From Elusimicrobiaceae bacterium (GTDB lineage: Bacteria; Elusimicrobiota; Elusimicrobia; Elusimicrobiales; Elusimicrobiaceae), in contig JAEEMS010000021.1 in NCBI GenBank assembly GCA_016283355.1, forward strand, positions 62,001-126,000: a stretch of 64,000 nucleotides of DNA, read 5' to 3'. Under the pieces are notes generated by a model. The model was given only the letters and a program-made list of their open reading frames with translations, was not told the DNA's origin and searched no databases. The translations under genes were made by a program, and so were the position numbers. Of this stretch, positions 18,106 to 25,339 are shown piece after piece. Positions within the stretch are counted from its first letter, which is position 1. Each line of letters begins with the position of its first letter.

Positions 18106-19390
18106 AATCGAAAACTATCTTTTATCTCTTATGCCGAAATTAGGCCCCAATAAATTGCGGGAGTTGGTTCGGTTGATGTATGAAATTCAAAAGCGGGACC
18201 AAAGTGCCCTGGAAGTAATTTTGCCGTTTGAAAAAAATATTTCATTTGAAAAAGCAAAAAAACAATTGCTCCAAAAACGCTATCCCGTGAATTTTAAAAC
18301 AGCCCCCAAAGATCGTTTTTACCTACCTAAGTTGGAGCTGGATCCCTCTTTGCAAGCACAACTTACACCGAGGGAATTTTATCCGAAAACTATTTATGTC
18401 GAAGATTCTGTGGCCGACTCTGAATTGGCAGATCGAGTGCGCCGGAAATTTCCGCAAGCGCAATTTAAAGAGTGGGACGGAAAAACACAGGTAGGCGAAG
18501 TGAATTTTTCCCGGCGGTTAGAAACATTGGTCGTTCATCGGGAAAAATATGATTTTTTGAAACCTTGTCCTTGTTCGTGCGGTTCGGCGGGGTGTGGATA
18601 CAACCTTATGAATCTTGGGTTCGGGTGCCGTTTTGAGTGCGAATATTGCTTTTTGCAGCAATATCAAAATTTACATGCAGTTTTACTACCGGCCAATGTG
18701 GAAGAATTTCTTTCCAAAGTAGACAAAGTGCATTTTAACAAAGGCCTGTTTGACCGTCCGCGCATTGGCAGCGGGGAATTTACCGATTCCTTGGTGTTTG
18801 ATGATTTGACACAGTACAGCCGCCAAATTGTTCCTTTTTTCCGTTCACGACCGCATTTACAATTCGAATTCAAAACAAAAAGTACAAATATCGGCAATTT
18901 GCTAAAAATGGACGGATGTGAAAATGTGGTGGTATCTTGGTCTGTTAATGCCGCTCCTGTTGTGGAGAAAGTGGAACATTTTTCAGCTTCGTTATCAGAA
19001 CGTTTTAAAGCCGCTCGGGCCGTGGCTTTGGCCGGATATCGCTTGGGATTCCATTTTGACCCGGTTATTATTTATGAAGGGTACCAACAAGATTATGCAC
19101 GTACGGTGGAGCAAATGGCGCAAGAATTACCGCACGATAAAATTGCATGGATAAGTGTAGGTACACTGCGTTTCAGCCGGGAGTTGAAAAAAAATATCGA
19201 AAATCGTTTCCCGCAAAATACGATTTTAGATGGAGAGTTTTTATTGGATTTTGACGGGAAAATGCGCTACAGCGACTCGCAACGGTTGGAAGCATATCGC
19301 TTTTTGGTGCCGTTGTTGCGTGCGACTTTCCCAAAAGCGTGTGTCTACTTATGTATGGAAGACCCCGCAGTTGTCCACCTGATGTCTTAA
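18098..19390 (+). CDS. Spore-photoproduct-lyase-like radical SAM protein without the H-donor Cys
   Basis: 430 residues from ATG 18098, overlapping the reductase gene by eight bases. The radical SAM C-x3-C-x2-C motif is Cys177-Cys181-Cys184 (FGCRFECEYCFLQQY), preceded by an extra Cys cluster PCPCSCGSAGCGY. The C-terminal half resembles spore photoproduct lyase (ARAVALAGYRLGFHFDPVII). The region that holds the hydrogen-donor Cys141 in B. subtilis SPL reads GSGEFTDSLVFDD here, with no Cys. No sporulation genes are present. It is likely a nucleic-acid-directed radical enzyme of unknown substrate; the AddAB operon hints at DNA repair. Confidence 0.85.
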   Translation: MDEIENYLLSLMPKLGPNKLRELVRLMYEIQKRDQSALEVILPFEKNISFEKAKKQLLQKRYPVNFKTAPKDRFYLPKLELDPSLQAQLTPREFYPKTIYVEDSVADSELADRVRRKFPQAQFKEWDGKTQVGEVNFSRRLETLVVHREKYDFLKPCPCSCGSAGCGYNLMNLGFGCRFECEYCFLQQYQNLHAVLLPANVEEFLSKVDKVHFNKGLFDRPRIGSGEFTDSLVFDDLTQYSRQIVPFFRSRPHLQFEFKTKSTNIGNLLKMDGCENVVVSWSVNAAPVVEKVEHFSASLSERFKAARAVALAGYRLGFHFDPVIIYEGYQQDYARTVEQMAQELPHDKIAWISVGTLRFSRELKKNIENRFPQNTILDGEFLLDFDGKMRYSDSQRLEAYRFLVPLLRATFPKACVYLCMEDPAVVHLMS

Positions 19391-19413
19391 TTTACAAATC
19401 AGTGATCTTTTAG

Positions 19414-19443
19414 AAAAAAATTCCCCGCCGTTGGCGGGGAATT
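19414..19443 (-). terminator. Terminator of the thiol-disulfide lipoprotein gene
   Basis: Stem AATTCCCCGCC / GGCGGGGAATT with a TTG-type loop (19419-19443). Reading the minus strand it is followed by a run of seven T. It also separates this gene from the convergent SPL-like gene. Confidence 0.85.
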
Positions 19444-19449
19444 AAGATT

Positions 19450-19929
19450 TTATAATATGCGTTTGATTTGTTGTTCAAACTCTTCTTCAAAATTGGGATT
19501 ATAACCTTCCCACATTTTGACGGCGCGGTGTTTTTTATCAAAGAGAATGGAGTGAGGAACCCCATCAACCCCCAAATCTTCTGCAAATTCACTCGCATCA
19601 AATAGGGCTTTTACTTTTAATTCATGTTCTTTGAGCACTTCCTTTACCGGATCAGATGTTTCGTCCATAAATGCTCCTACAATTTCTACCTGGTCTCCGT
19701 ATTGCGCAGCAATGGCATTAATTGCCGGCATCGTGCGTTTGCACCACGGGCACCAAGACCCCATGAAAACTACCAATACCGGTTTTCCCTCGTAATTATC
19801 TGCAACCCACATTTCTTCTTGCCCTACGAGAGGTAAACGTATGTCACCTAAAGTGATTGCTTTGGGTAACGGAGGTAAACAAGCTGCTACGCCAATAACA
19901 GCGGCCAACAGTAAAACCAATTTTTTCAT
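19450..19929 (-). CDS. TlpA/ResA-type thiol-disulfide lipoprotein
   Basis: 159 residues. The signal peptide ends in VAAC, a plausible lipobox with Cys17, so it is probably anchored to a membrane facing the periplasm. The thioredoxin-fold active site is GSWCPWCKRTMP, with the cis-Pro region GVDGVPHSILF. TlpA/ResA proteins reduce disulfides in apo-cytochromes or other exported proteins. No cytochrome maturation genes are nearby, so the partner is unknown. Single-gene unit, divergent from the M23 gene. Confidence 0.88.
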   Translation of the reverse strand: MKKLVLLLAAVIGVAACLPPLPKAITLGDIRLPLVGQEEMWVADNYEGKPVLVVFMGSWCPWCKRTMPAINAIAAQYGDQVEIVGAFMDETSDPVKEVLKEHELKVKALFDASEFAEDLGVDGVPHSILFDKKHRAVKMWEGYNPNFEEEFEQQIKRIL

Positions 19930-19975
19930 AGTGACTCCTTGTACATTAATAAAATTGCCCGAATCGCTTCGTATA

Positions 19976-19984
19976 TGATAGAAT
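19976..19984 (+). promoter_or_regulatory. Extended -10 promoter for the M23 peptidase gene
   Basis: TGATAGAAT, seven bases before the ATG at 19992, with no Shine-Dalgarno in between. Suggests a leaderless mRNA. Confidence 0.5.
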
Positions 19985-19991
19985 ACAAAAG

Positions 19992-20912
19992 ATGGGAAAA
20001 ATAATCAATGCTTTTATTCAGTTTTTAGGCGAGCGGATAGATTTTATGATTATGCCGCGTCGTCGTGGTTCTAAAAAATTTAAAGTGCGTGTATGGACAT
20101 TGATTATTATCGTAGTGGTGTGGTTGATCATTACGTTGGGTGGACTCTCTTTTTTTATCCGCGGTTATGATTATCACATCGTTAAGGCAGACAATCAATT
20201 GATGCGCGTGAAAATGCGCTTAATTGCGTCCGAATTGGAGCGCGGCAGAAAATTTTTGGATTTGACCCGTACTACAGATACGCAGATGCGTCAAATGTTG
20301 GGCATGCCCGGTGGTAAGTTTATCAACTTGCCCAAAGGGTGGGAAGAACAACGTGACAAAGAAGAAGCGCGTTATCAGGCCATGCTAAATGGGGATTTGA
20401 CGGAGCTGGACGAAAACGAGTTTAACCATTATATCGACGCGATTGAGGAAAGTGCCAAAACCCGGTTGGCCAGTTATCAAGAAATTGCATGGTACTATGC
20501 CAATCGACGTGAAAATTTAAACTCTACCCCATCTATCCGTCCATCCAGCGCTCCGATCAGTTCAGGGTTTGGGTATCGGTTAGATCCGTTTGGGCATCGT
20601 TCTTCCAAGCGGCACAACGGGATTGATTTTGCGGGAAAACCGGACAGCCCTATTGTTGTGACAGCGGATGGAGTGGTACGGCATGCGGGTTGGGTGCCGA
20701 GTTTCGGACAAACAATTCTGGTTGATCACGGATTTGGTTATTCCACTTTGTATGCCCATACAACGGGGATTCAGGTAAAAGCAGGGGATGTGGTAAAGCG
20801 TGGAGATAAAATTGCCACCATGGGTTCCAGTGGTCGTTCCACGGGTACACACCTGCACTATGAAGTGTGGAAAGACGGAGAAGCCGTCAATCCGCGTAAC
20901 TATTTCAAATAA
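19992..20912 (+). CDS. Membrane-anchored M23 (LytM-type) peptidoglycan endopeptidase
   Basis: 306 residues. A short cytoplasmic Arg/Lys-rich segment is followed by one membrane helix (about 36-58) and a coiled periplasmic stretch. The LytM domain starts about 185. Zinc ligands are His and Asp in RHNGIDFAG (about 207-211) and the second His of HLHYEVW (about 287). Supporting motifs are SSGFGYRLDPFG and GRSTGTHLHYE. The metal site is complete, so it should be an active cross-link hydrolase. It sits 10 bases before a bactofilin gene, a pairing known from shape-determining M23-bactofilin systems such as Helicobacter and Caulobacter. Confidence 0.94.
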   Translation: MGKIINAFIQFLGERIDFMIMPRRRGSKKFKVRVWTLIIIVVVWLIITLGGLSFFIRGYDYHIVKADNQLMRVKMRLIASELERGRKFLDLTRTTDTQMRQMLGMPGGKFINLPKGWEEQRDKEEARYQAMLNGDLTELDENEFNHYIDAIEESAKTRLASYQEIAWYYANRRENLNSTPSIRPSSAPISSGFGYRLDPFGHRSSKRHNGIDFAGKPDSPIVVTADGVVRHAGWVPSFGQTILVDHGFGYSTLYAHTTGIQVKAGDVVKRGDKIATMGSSGRSTGTHLHYEVWKDGEAVNPRNYFK

Positions 20913-20922
20913 GGGAGGACGT

Positions 20923-21288
20923 ATGGGATTTTTGAAAAAAGATTCGGATTTTTCGTCGGGTGAACATTTTTCGGTAGTGAGTGCGGAGTGTTATTTTCAA
21001 GGAACGCTTAGCGTACAGGGCTCCTTGCGGGTAGATGGTACGTTGGAAGGTTCTGTAGATAATGCCCGGCATGTAATTATCGGAAAAGATGGTAAAATCG
21101 TAGGAGATGTAACGGCCGAATTAGTAGTTTGCGGCGGAAGCATCCAAGGTAATGTTTGTGCGGAACGCTTGGAAATTATGGGCAAAGCCGCAATTATAGG
21201 TGATATTCGTGCTAAAAAAATGAAAGTAGAAGAAGGCGGACGCATCGAAGGAAAATGTTCCATCGGCGAAGATAAAACCGAAGACTGA
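20923..21288 (+). CDS. Bactofilin
   Basis: 121 residues from ATG 20923 with ribosome site AAGGGAGG. The DUF583 beta-helix core is clear, with regular short hydrophobic turns (GTLSVQGSLRVDGTLEGSV, HVIIGKDGKIVGDV, LEIMGKAAIIGDI). Bactofilins polymerise without nucleotide and scaffold cell-wall enzymes. The neighbouring M23 peptidase is the likely client. The N-terminal GFLKKDSDF tail may be the membrane-targeting part. Confidence 0.95.
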   Translation: MGFLKKDSDFSSGEHFSVVSAECYFQGTLSVQGSLRVDGTLEGSVDNARHVIIGKDGKIVGDVTAELVVCGGSIQGNVCAERLEIMGKAAIIGDIRAKKMKVEEGGRIEGKCSIGEDKTED

Positions 21289-21318
21289 TTTAAACTAAAA
21301 TGAGGAGTGTTGTAGCGT

Positions 21319-22002
21319 ATGATTTCTTTTCTGATTAAACATAAAAAAAGTATTTTGGTAATTACGTTAGCATTTTTTATCGGAAGTATTATTTACATCG
21401 GGTTAGATGCTTATAAACGTTCCAGCAATGGTTTGGTAGCGGCTATGGTGGGTTCGGAACCCATTTCTTACAGAGAATTATACCGCGCACGTGAACAACA
21501 GGCAACCTTATATCGTAACAGAGGAATCGACGTAGATGAACAAATGGTAAAAATGCTGGATCAACAGATTTTATCAGCACTTATCAGTGAGGAAATCCTC
21601 AATCAAGCGGCGCACAAAGCCGGACTGCGTGTGGCAGATTATGAAATTGCCTATGACATTAAAACGTCTCCCATGTTTGCACCGAACGGCACGTTTGATA
21701 AAGATATGTATGCACGGTTGTTAAAAAACCAAGTACAGATGACCCCCGGAGAATTTGAAGAACAGATCCGTCGCGGCAAATTGGCCAATCGTTTTCGTTC
21801 GGTTCTCTATTCCGTGTACAAGTTAACCCCGGCCGAAATGCAATATTCGTATGCGGTAGAACACGGAAACGCCAAGAATTTTGAAGCCGACAAAACAGAT
21901 TTCGCGGCTCAATTAATGGATACAAAAATGGCAACCGCCCAACAAGGGTTCTTTGATGAATTTAATAAAGACGTTAAGATTAAGACATTTTTAAAGGATT
22001 AA
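21319..22002 (+). CDS. PpiD/SurA N-domain-like membrane protein without a PPIase domain
   Basis: 227 residues. One N-terminal membrane helix (about 11-31) is followed by a SurA_N/PpiD-type chaperone fold: VAAMVGSEPISYRELYRAREQQ, a dimer of helices, then NGTFDKDMYARLL and MTPGEFEEQIRR. These match PpiD residues before its parvulin domain. The protein stops where the rotamase domain would begin, so it is a chaperone-only version, probably periplasmic and membrane tethered. It lies 30 bases after bactofilin and may serve the same wall-assembly complex (inference). Confidence 0.82.
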   Translation: MISFLIKHKKSILVITLAFFIGSIIYIGLDAYKRSSNGLVAAMVGSEPISYRELYRAREQQATLYRNRGIDVDEQMVKMLDQQILSALISEEILNQAAHKAGLRVADYEIAYDIKTSPMFAPNGTFDKDMYARLLKNQVQMTPGEFEEQIRRGKLANRFRSVLYSVYKLTPAEMQYSYAVEHGNAKNFEADKTDFAAQLMDTKMATAQQGFFDEFNKDVKIKTFLKD

Positions 22003-22005
22003 TTT

Positions 22006-22914
22006 GTGAAAAACGATATCTTGGTAGTAGGATCGGTTGCTTTTGACACAATTGAAAATGCCAACGGGTGTGCCAAGCGGGTTCTTGGAGGAGCGGCCAG
22101 TTATGCTTCTATTTGCGCTAGCTACTATGCACAGCCCTCAATTGTAGCCGTTGTAGGAACGGATTTTACATCGACGGATCGCGCCCCTTTTGTGAAACGA
22201 AAAATTGACCTAAGAGGATTGGAAGTCAAAAAAGGAAAAACGTTCCATTGGGGGGGGAGTTACGATAAAGATTTTAATACAGCCGTTACCAAATTTACGG
22301 ATTTAAATGTATTTAAAGATTTCAAACCGGTTCTTTCGAAGGAGCAGCAAAAAGTAAAAACGGTGTTTCTTGCCAATATTGACCCGGAGTTACAACTTTC
22401 TGTTTTAAAACAAGTTAAGCATCCGCGCATTGTGGCGTGTGACACGATGAATTTTTGGATTTCTTCCAAAAAAGCCACTTTACTCAAAGTAATCAAACAA
22501 GTAGATATTTTGTTCTTAAACGAAACGGAAGCTCGCTTGCTGACAGGTATTTACAATTTGGTGGCTGCCGGGAAATGGCTGCTTTCCAAAGGAGTAAAGT
22601 ACGTTATTATTAAATTAGGTTCCAACGGTTCTATGTTGGTAAGTAAAAAAGGAATCGCCCAATTGCCTCCTTATATTTTGGAACATGTGCATGATACTAC
22701 GGGGGCCGGAGATACTTTTGGGGGTGGTTTTACCGGATATTTGGCCAGTTTAAAATCATGGGATAATTTAACGGCCATTAAACGCGCCATGATGATTGGT
22801 AACGTGATGGCCTCATTTACCATCGAGTCCTTCAGCGTAAAACGTTTGGCGGGACTTTCTCCAAAAGATATTAAGAAACGTTTCAAAGAATATACGGACA
22901 TGTTAAAGTTTTAA
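22006..22914 (+). CDS. PfkB-family carbohydrate/nucleoside kinase
   Basis: 302 residues with GTG start at 22006, four bases after the previous stop and preceded by AAAGGA. The ribokinase fold shows VLGGAASYASICAS near the N-terminus and the ATP/anion-hole signature DTTGAGDTFGGGF with its catalytic Asp. SKKGIAQLPP and the C-terminal helix are standard. The phosphate acceptor (ribose, adenosine, fructose, heptose) cannot be assigned. Last gene of the M23-bactofilin unit; a terminator follows 22 bases later. Confidence 0.92.
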   Translation: MKNDILVVGSVAFDTIENANGCAKRVLGGAASYASICASYYAQPSIVAVVGTDFTSTDRAPFVKRKIDLRGLEVKKGKTFHWGGSYDKDFNTAVTKFTDLNVFKDFKPVLSKEQQKVKTVFLANIDPELQLSVLKQVKHPRIVACDTMNFWISSKKATLLKVIKQVDILFLNETEARLLTGIYNLVAAGKWLLSKGVKYVIIKLGSNGSMLVSKKGIAQLPPYILEHVHDTTGAGDTFGGGFTGYLASLKSWDNLTAIKRAMMIGNVMASFTIESFSVKRLAGLSPKDIKKRFKEYTDMLKF

Positions 22915-22935
22915 CAGGTTCCTTTCATTTCAAAA

Positions 22936-22966
22936 CAAAAACCGCCTAAATGGCGGTTTTATATTT
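22936..22966. terminator. Bidirectional terminator between pfkB-type gene and tRNA-Leu
   Basis: Stem AAAACCGCC / GGCGGTTTT with loop TAAAT (about 22939-22961). T-rich tails occur on both strands, stronger on the minus side (TTTTTGTTTT), where it ends the tRNA transcript. Confidence 0.85.
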
Positions 22967-23050
22967 TACCGGGGAAGGGACTTGAACCCTTAAGCCCGTG
23001 CGGGCAATAGTTTTTGAGACTATCCTGTATACCAATTCCAGCACCCCGGC
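22967..23050 (-). tRNA. tRNA-Leu (anticodon CAA)
   Basis: An 84-base class II tRNA on the minus strand. The acceptor stem GCCGGGG pairs with CCCCGGT (a G-U end pair), discriminator A. The anticodon stem ATAGT/ACTAT encloses loop CTCAAAA, giving anticodon CAA that reads TTG. There is a long variable arm (GCCCGCACGGGC) and a T-loop GGTTCAAGTCC. CCA is not encoded. An extended -10 lies 19 bases upstream. Confidence 0.97.
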
Positions 23051-23068
23051 CTAAATCGGCTACACCTT

Positions 23069-23077
23069 ATTATAGCA
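23069..23077 (-). promoter_or_regulatory. Extended -10 promoter for tRNA-Leu
   Basis: TGCTATAAT on the minus strand; no consensus -35 at the usual distance. The tRNA begins 18 bases beyond the -10. Confidence 0.65.
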
Positions 23078-23141
23078 AATTTGAATTGATTTGTTGGGAC
23101 TATTTATTTTAAGGCATGTTACAACTAAAAAAGGTTGTCTC

Positions 23142-23170
23142 TTGACGACAGTTCTTTATTTTGATACATT
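23142..23170 (+). promoter_or_regulatory. Near-consensus sigma-70 promoter of the pilin gene
   Basis: TTGACG (23142-23147), 17-base spacer, TACATT (23165-23170), 27 bases before the pilin ATG. One of the few full -35/-10 promoters in the window. Confidence 0.65.
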
Positions 23171-23197
23171 TTGTTAGTAGACGAAGAGGAGACCTGT

Positions 23198-23710
23198 ATG
23201 ACAAAGAAAAACGGTTTTACGTTAATAGAATTGTTGGTTGTTACACTGATTATTGCAATCTTGACTACGATTGCTTTGCCGCAGTACAAAAAATCGGTCC
23301 AAAAGGCCTATTTGGCGGAAACAAATACCCTGGTTGCTATTTTTCGTGATTCATTAGCCGCTTATAGTAATGAGTTTAATAAACTCCCAGAGAATATTAA
23401 CGACTTATCGTTGCCGTTTGATATCTCTGCAGATGGAGACGAAGCTATGAAGTTCACAACGGTTTCTATGCACCCGAGCGCAATAGTCGATGTTCGCAGT
23501 AAAGAAGGAATCACATACAAAAGCCATTTCATTCAGCTTCTTCCTAAAAAAAGAACGAACATCTCCGCGGAATTTTACATTACCATGACGAAAAACGGAT
23601 TCCCTATATATTTGGCTTGTAAAGGGCCGGACTGTGGTCTATTAGATAGTTTCAATTGTGAGGCAACAGTTGACGACCGTGTACGGGTATGCCGAAGTTT
23701 GTTCAATTAA
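23198..23710 (+). CDS. Type IV pilin-like protein (major-pilin type)
   Basis: 170 residues from ATG 23198 with an AGAGGAG ribosome site. The leader MTKKNG is followed by the prepilin peptidase site G-FTLIE with Glu5 conserved, then the hydrophobic alpha-1 helix. Next come the KKSVQKAYLAETNTLVAIFR segment and a variable C-terminal domain with Cys residues near the end (ACKGPDCGLL, FNCEA, RVCRS). Such proteins polymerise into pili or pseudopili after cleavage by PilD, encoded at 30 kb. Multiple pilin paralogues of this kind are known in Elusimicrobium. It has its own promoter and terminator. Confidence 0.92.
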   Translation: MTKKNGFTLIELLVVTLIIAILTTIALPQYKKSVQKAYLAETNTLVAIFRDSLAAYSNEFNKLPENINDLSLPFDISADGDEAMKFTTVSMHPSAIVDVRSKEGITYKSHFIQLLPKKRTNISAEFYITMTKNGFPIYLACKGPDCGLLDSFNCEATVDDRVRVCRSLFN

Positions 23711-23719
23711 TTTTTGATT

Positions 23720-23746
23720 AAGCCCCGGTACACGGGGCTTTTTTAT
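23720..23746 (+). terminator. Terminator of the pilin gene
   Basis: Stem AAGCCCCG / CGGGGCTT with loop GTACA (23720-23740) followed by TTTTATT. It overlaps the 3' end of the convergent HAD gene by a few bases. Confidence 0.88.
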
Positions 23747-24699
23747 TCCAGGTTTAGGAAAAGGTCTGCCGTTTCTTGAATTTTGGAAAAATCGTTGGCG
23801 GAATGTTCATCCGCTATCCCGATTGTTTTAAATCCCGCTTCGTGGGCTGTTTTAAGCGCATAGAAGGCATCTTCCACTACTACGGTACGTGATTTGTCCG
23901 CTCCCAAGCGGGCGGCAGCCACTTCGTAGATAAGGGGGTTGCGTTTGCCTGTTCCCACTTCGTCACATGTAATAATAAATTCAAAATAATCCAAAATCCC
24001 TAACCGTTCTAATGCCTCGTGTGCAAAATCCGCATGGGAGGCGGTTGCAACGGCCATTTTAATTCCCTGTCTATGTAAATAATCCAACAGGAAAGGAACT
24101 TGCGCTTTGGCGGGGATATCCCGATAATAACGTTCTTTGATGGGTTGCAATGTGGCGGTAACAAGCTCTTCGGGAGGTTCGTTTAAATGATACCGTTCCT
24201 TTATAATGCGTGCGCCGTCAAGCAAAGAAAGTTCTTCCATTTCTTCCTGCAACCCCGGTTGTGGTTCAATTCCGCGGGAGCGTAAATAATTAACTGCGGA
24301 ATTTTCCCATGCCCCCAAGGAATCTAATAATGTACCGTCTAGATCAAAAATAAAAGCATCCGTATACTGTTTGGAAAATAAGGTAAGCGGAGAGTTTGCC
24401 TGCGGTAATTGCGGAATCGAGATCCTTTCGGGGTAGTTAAAGTGTAAAGGCGGGGATGCAAGTATTGTATGGGGAGAAAAAATCCAAGCGGGAAGAGAAG
24501 GTCCCTTTTGTTGGATAGTGGCCCGCAATGGGGCCTGCCGTATTCCACGTATGATAGGAGGTAATAATAATTCGCGAAAGGATTGCGGCCTGCGAAGTAG
24601 TGCCTTAGATTCGCGCAAGCCATTTGGAGGGAGCCCGAATCCCAAAGTCGTTACTCCTGCTCCAACGAGCAAAAGGAGCATAATTCTTAAATATTTCAT
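23743..24699 (-). CDS. Exported or membrane-anchored HAD phosphatase (beta-phosphoglucomutase-like)
   Basis: 318 residues from ATG 24699. The C-terminal 205 residues are a HAD hydrolase: DxD motif FDLDGTLLDS with nucleophile Asp119, motif II TASHADF, motif III Lys near GTGKRNPLIY, motif IV VVVEDAFYALKTA. The cap is the helical beta-PGM/phosphatase type. Unusually, 110 residues precede this. They comprise a signal-like hydrophobic segment (MLLLLVGAGVTTLGFGL) and a Pro/Leu/Arg-rich low-complexity linker. Family members are normally cytosolic. No lipobox is seen, so it may be tethered by an uncleaved helix. Substrate unknown. Confidence 0.82.
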   Translation of the reverse strand: MKYLRIMLLLLVGAGVTTLGFGLPPNGLRESKALLRRPQSFRELLLPPIIRGIRQAPLRATIQQKGPSLPAWIFSPHTILASPPLHFNYPERISIPQLPQANSPLTLFSKQYTDAFIFDLDGTLLDSLGAWENSAVNYLRSRGIEPQPGLQEEMEELSLLDGARIIKERYHLNEPPEELVTATLQPIKERYYRDIPAKAQVPFLLDYLHRQGIKMAVATASHADFAHEALERLGILDYFEFIITCDEVGTGKRNPLIYEVAAARLGADKSRTVVVEDAFYALKTAHEAGFKTIGIADEHSANDFSKIQETADLFLNLE

Positions 24700-24823
24700 A
24701 CACATATTCTATAAAATATATTCTCTTGGTATGAATAATTTGTTTGCAAGTTAAATTTGCGTTGTAAAAAAGAAACAAAGAAAATAAGTAGCTTTTTACG
24801 GCCTTTTTTGTCACAATATAATT

Positions 24824-25090
24824 ATGCAAGAAAAACAAACAGCTATAGAGCCGGAAGTATTAGATGAAAACGGCCACATCCTGCAAGCCAATCGGCCTCC
24901 TGCGTGGAACAATCCGTATGATCATGCACGTCCTTTGGGAGATACCAGTGGTATATTTAGTGGATTTATTACGTTTTTCTTTGGATTTGTAGTTACGATT
25001 GCCGTTATTCTCTTTACGGTTTGTATTTTGGTTCCATTGGCCCTTATCGGGCGGATTGTAGGCAAACAAATACGTCCTTTCCGAGGGTAA
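24824..25090 (+). CDS. Small single-pass membrane protein of unknown function
   Basis: 88 residues: a 45-residue soluble, Pro-rich N-terminus (NRPPAWNNPYDHARPLGD), one long hydrophobic helix (about 48-76) and a basic tail (GKQIRPFRG). No family recognised. The ATG has no Shine-Dalgarno. A TATAAT sits at 24817-24822, one base before it, with TTTACG 16 bases upstream of that. A transcript from that -10 would start inside the gene, so either the promoter match is accidental or transcription starts unusually close. Codon use looks normal for the window. Confidence 0.6.
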   Translation: MQEKQTAIEPEVLDENGHILQANRPPAWNNPYDHARPLGDTSGIFSGFITFFFGFVVTIAVILFTVCILVPLALIGRIVGKQIRPFRG

Positions 25091-25112
25091 TCTTCCCGAA
25101 ATACATTTAATT

Positions 25113-25121
25113 TGATATAAT
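25113..25121 (+). promoter_or_regulatory. Extended -10 promoter for tRNA-Ser
   Basis: TGATATAAT, 27 bases before the tRNA 5' end, with no -35 match. The same nonamer precedes pbp1A. Confidence 0.65.
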
Positions 25122-25148
25122 AGATATGTACTCAACCGTACCCCTTTT

Positions 25149-25235
25149 GGAGAGGTGGCCGAGCGGTTTAAGGCACAGTCCTGGAAAGACTGCATACGGG
25201 AAACCGTATCGAGAGTTCGAATCTCTCCCTCTCCG
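25149..25235 (+). tRNA. tRNA-Ser (anticodon GGA)
   Basis: An 87-base class II tRNA. Acceptor GGAGAGG pairs with CCTCTCC, discriminator G. The anticodon stem CAGTC/GACTG encloses CTGGAAA, giving anticodon GGA for TCC/TCT codons. There is a long variable arm (TACGGGAAACCGTA), and the T-arm GAGAG/CTCTC with TTCGAAT is present. CCA is not encoded. Confidence 0.98.
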
Positions 25236-25245
25236 TATGAATTTA

Positions 25246-25276
25246 AAAAGCACCCGTAAGGGGTGCTTTTATTTTT
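25246..25276 (+). terminator. Terminator after tRNA-Ser
   Basis: Stem AAAAGCACCC / GGGTGCTTTT with a five-base loop (25246-25270) and T-rich tail ATTTTTG. Confidence 0.88.
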
Positions 25277-25296
25277 GTAAAATATATATAGGTTAC

Positions 25297-25315
25297 GCGT
25301 GAAGTCACATCACGC
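25297..25315 (+). other. Small hairpin in the valS leader
   Basis: GCGTGA / TCACGC with a seven-base loop, 24 bases before the valS ATG. Too small for a T-box; no T-box sequence is seen. Possible 5' stabilising or regulatory hairpin. Confidence 0.35.
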
Positions 25316-25339
25316 AATTTAAAAACCGAAGGAAGAATT

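Noticed and set aside
25277-25339. T-box riboswitch before valS
   Set aside because: The leader is only about 60 bases with one small hairpin; no T-box sequence and no specifier or antiterminator stems.
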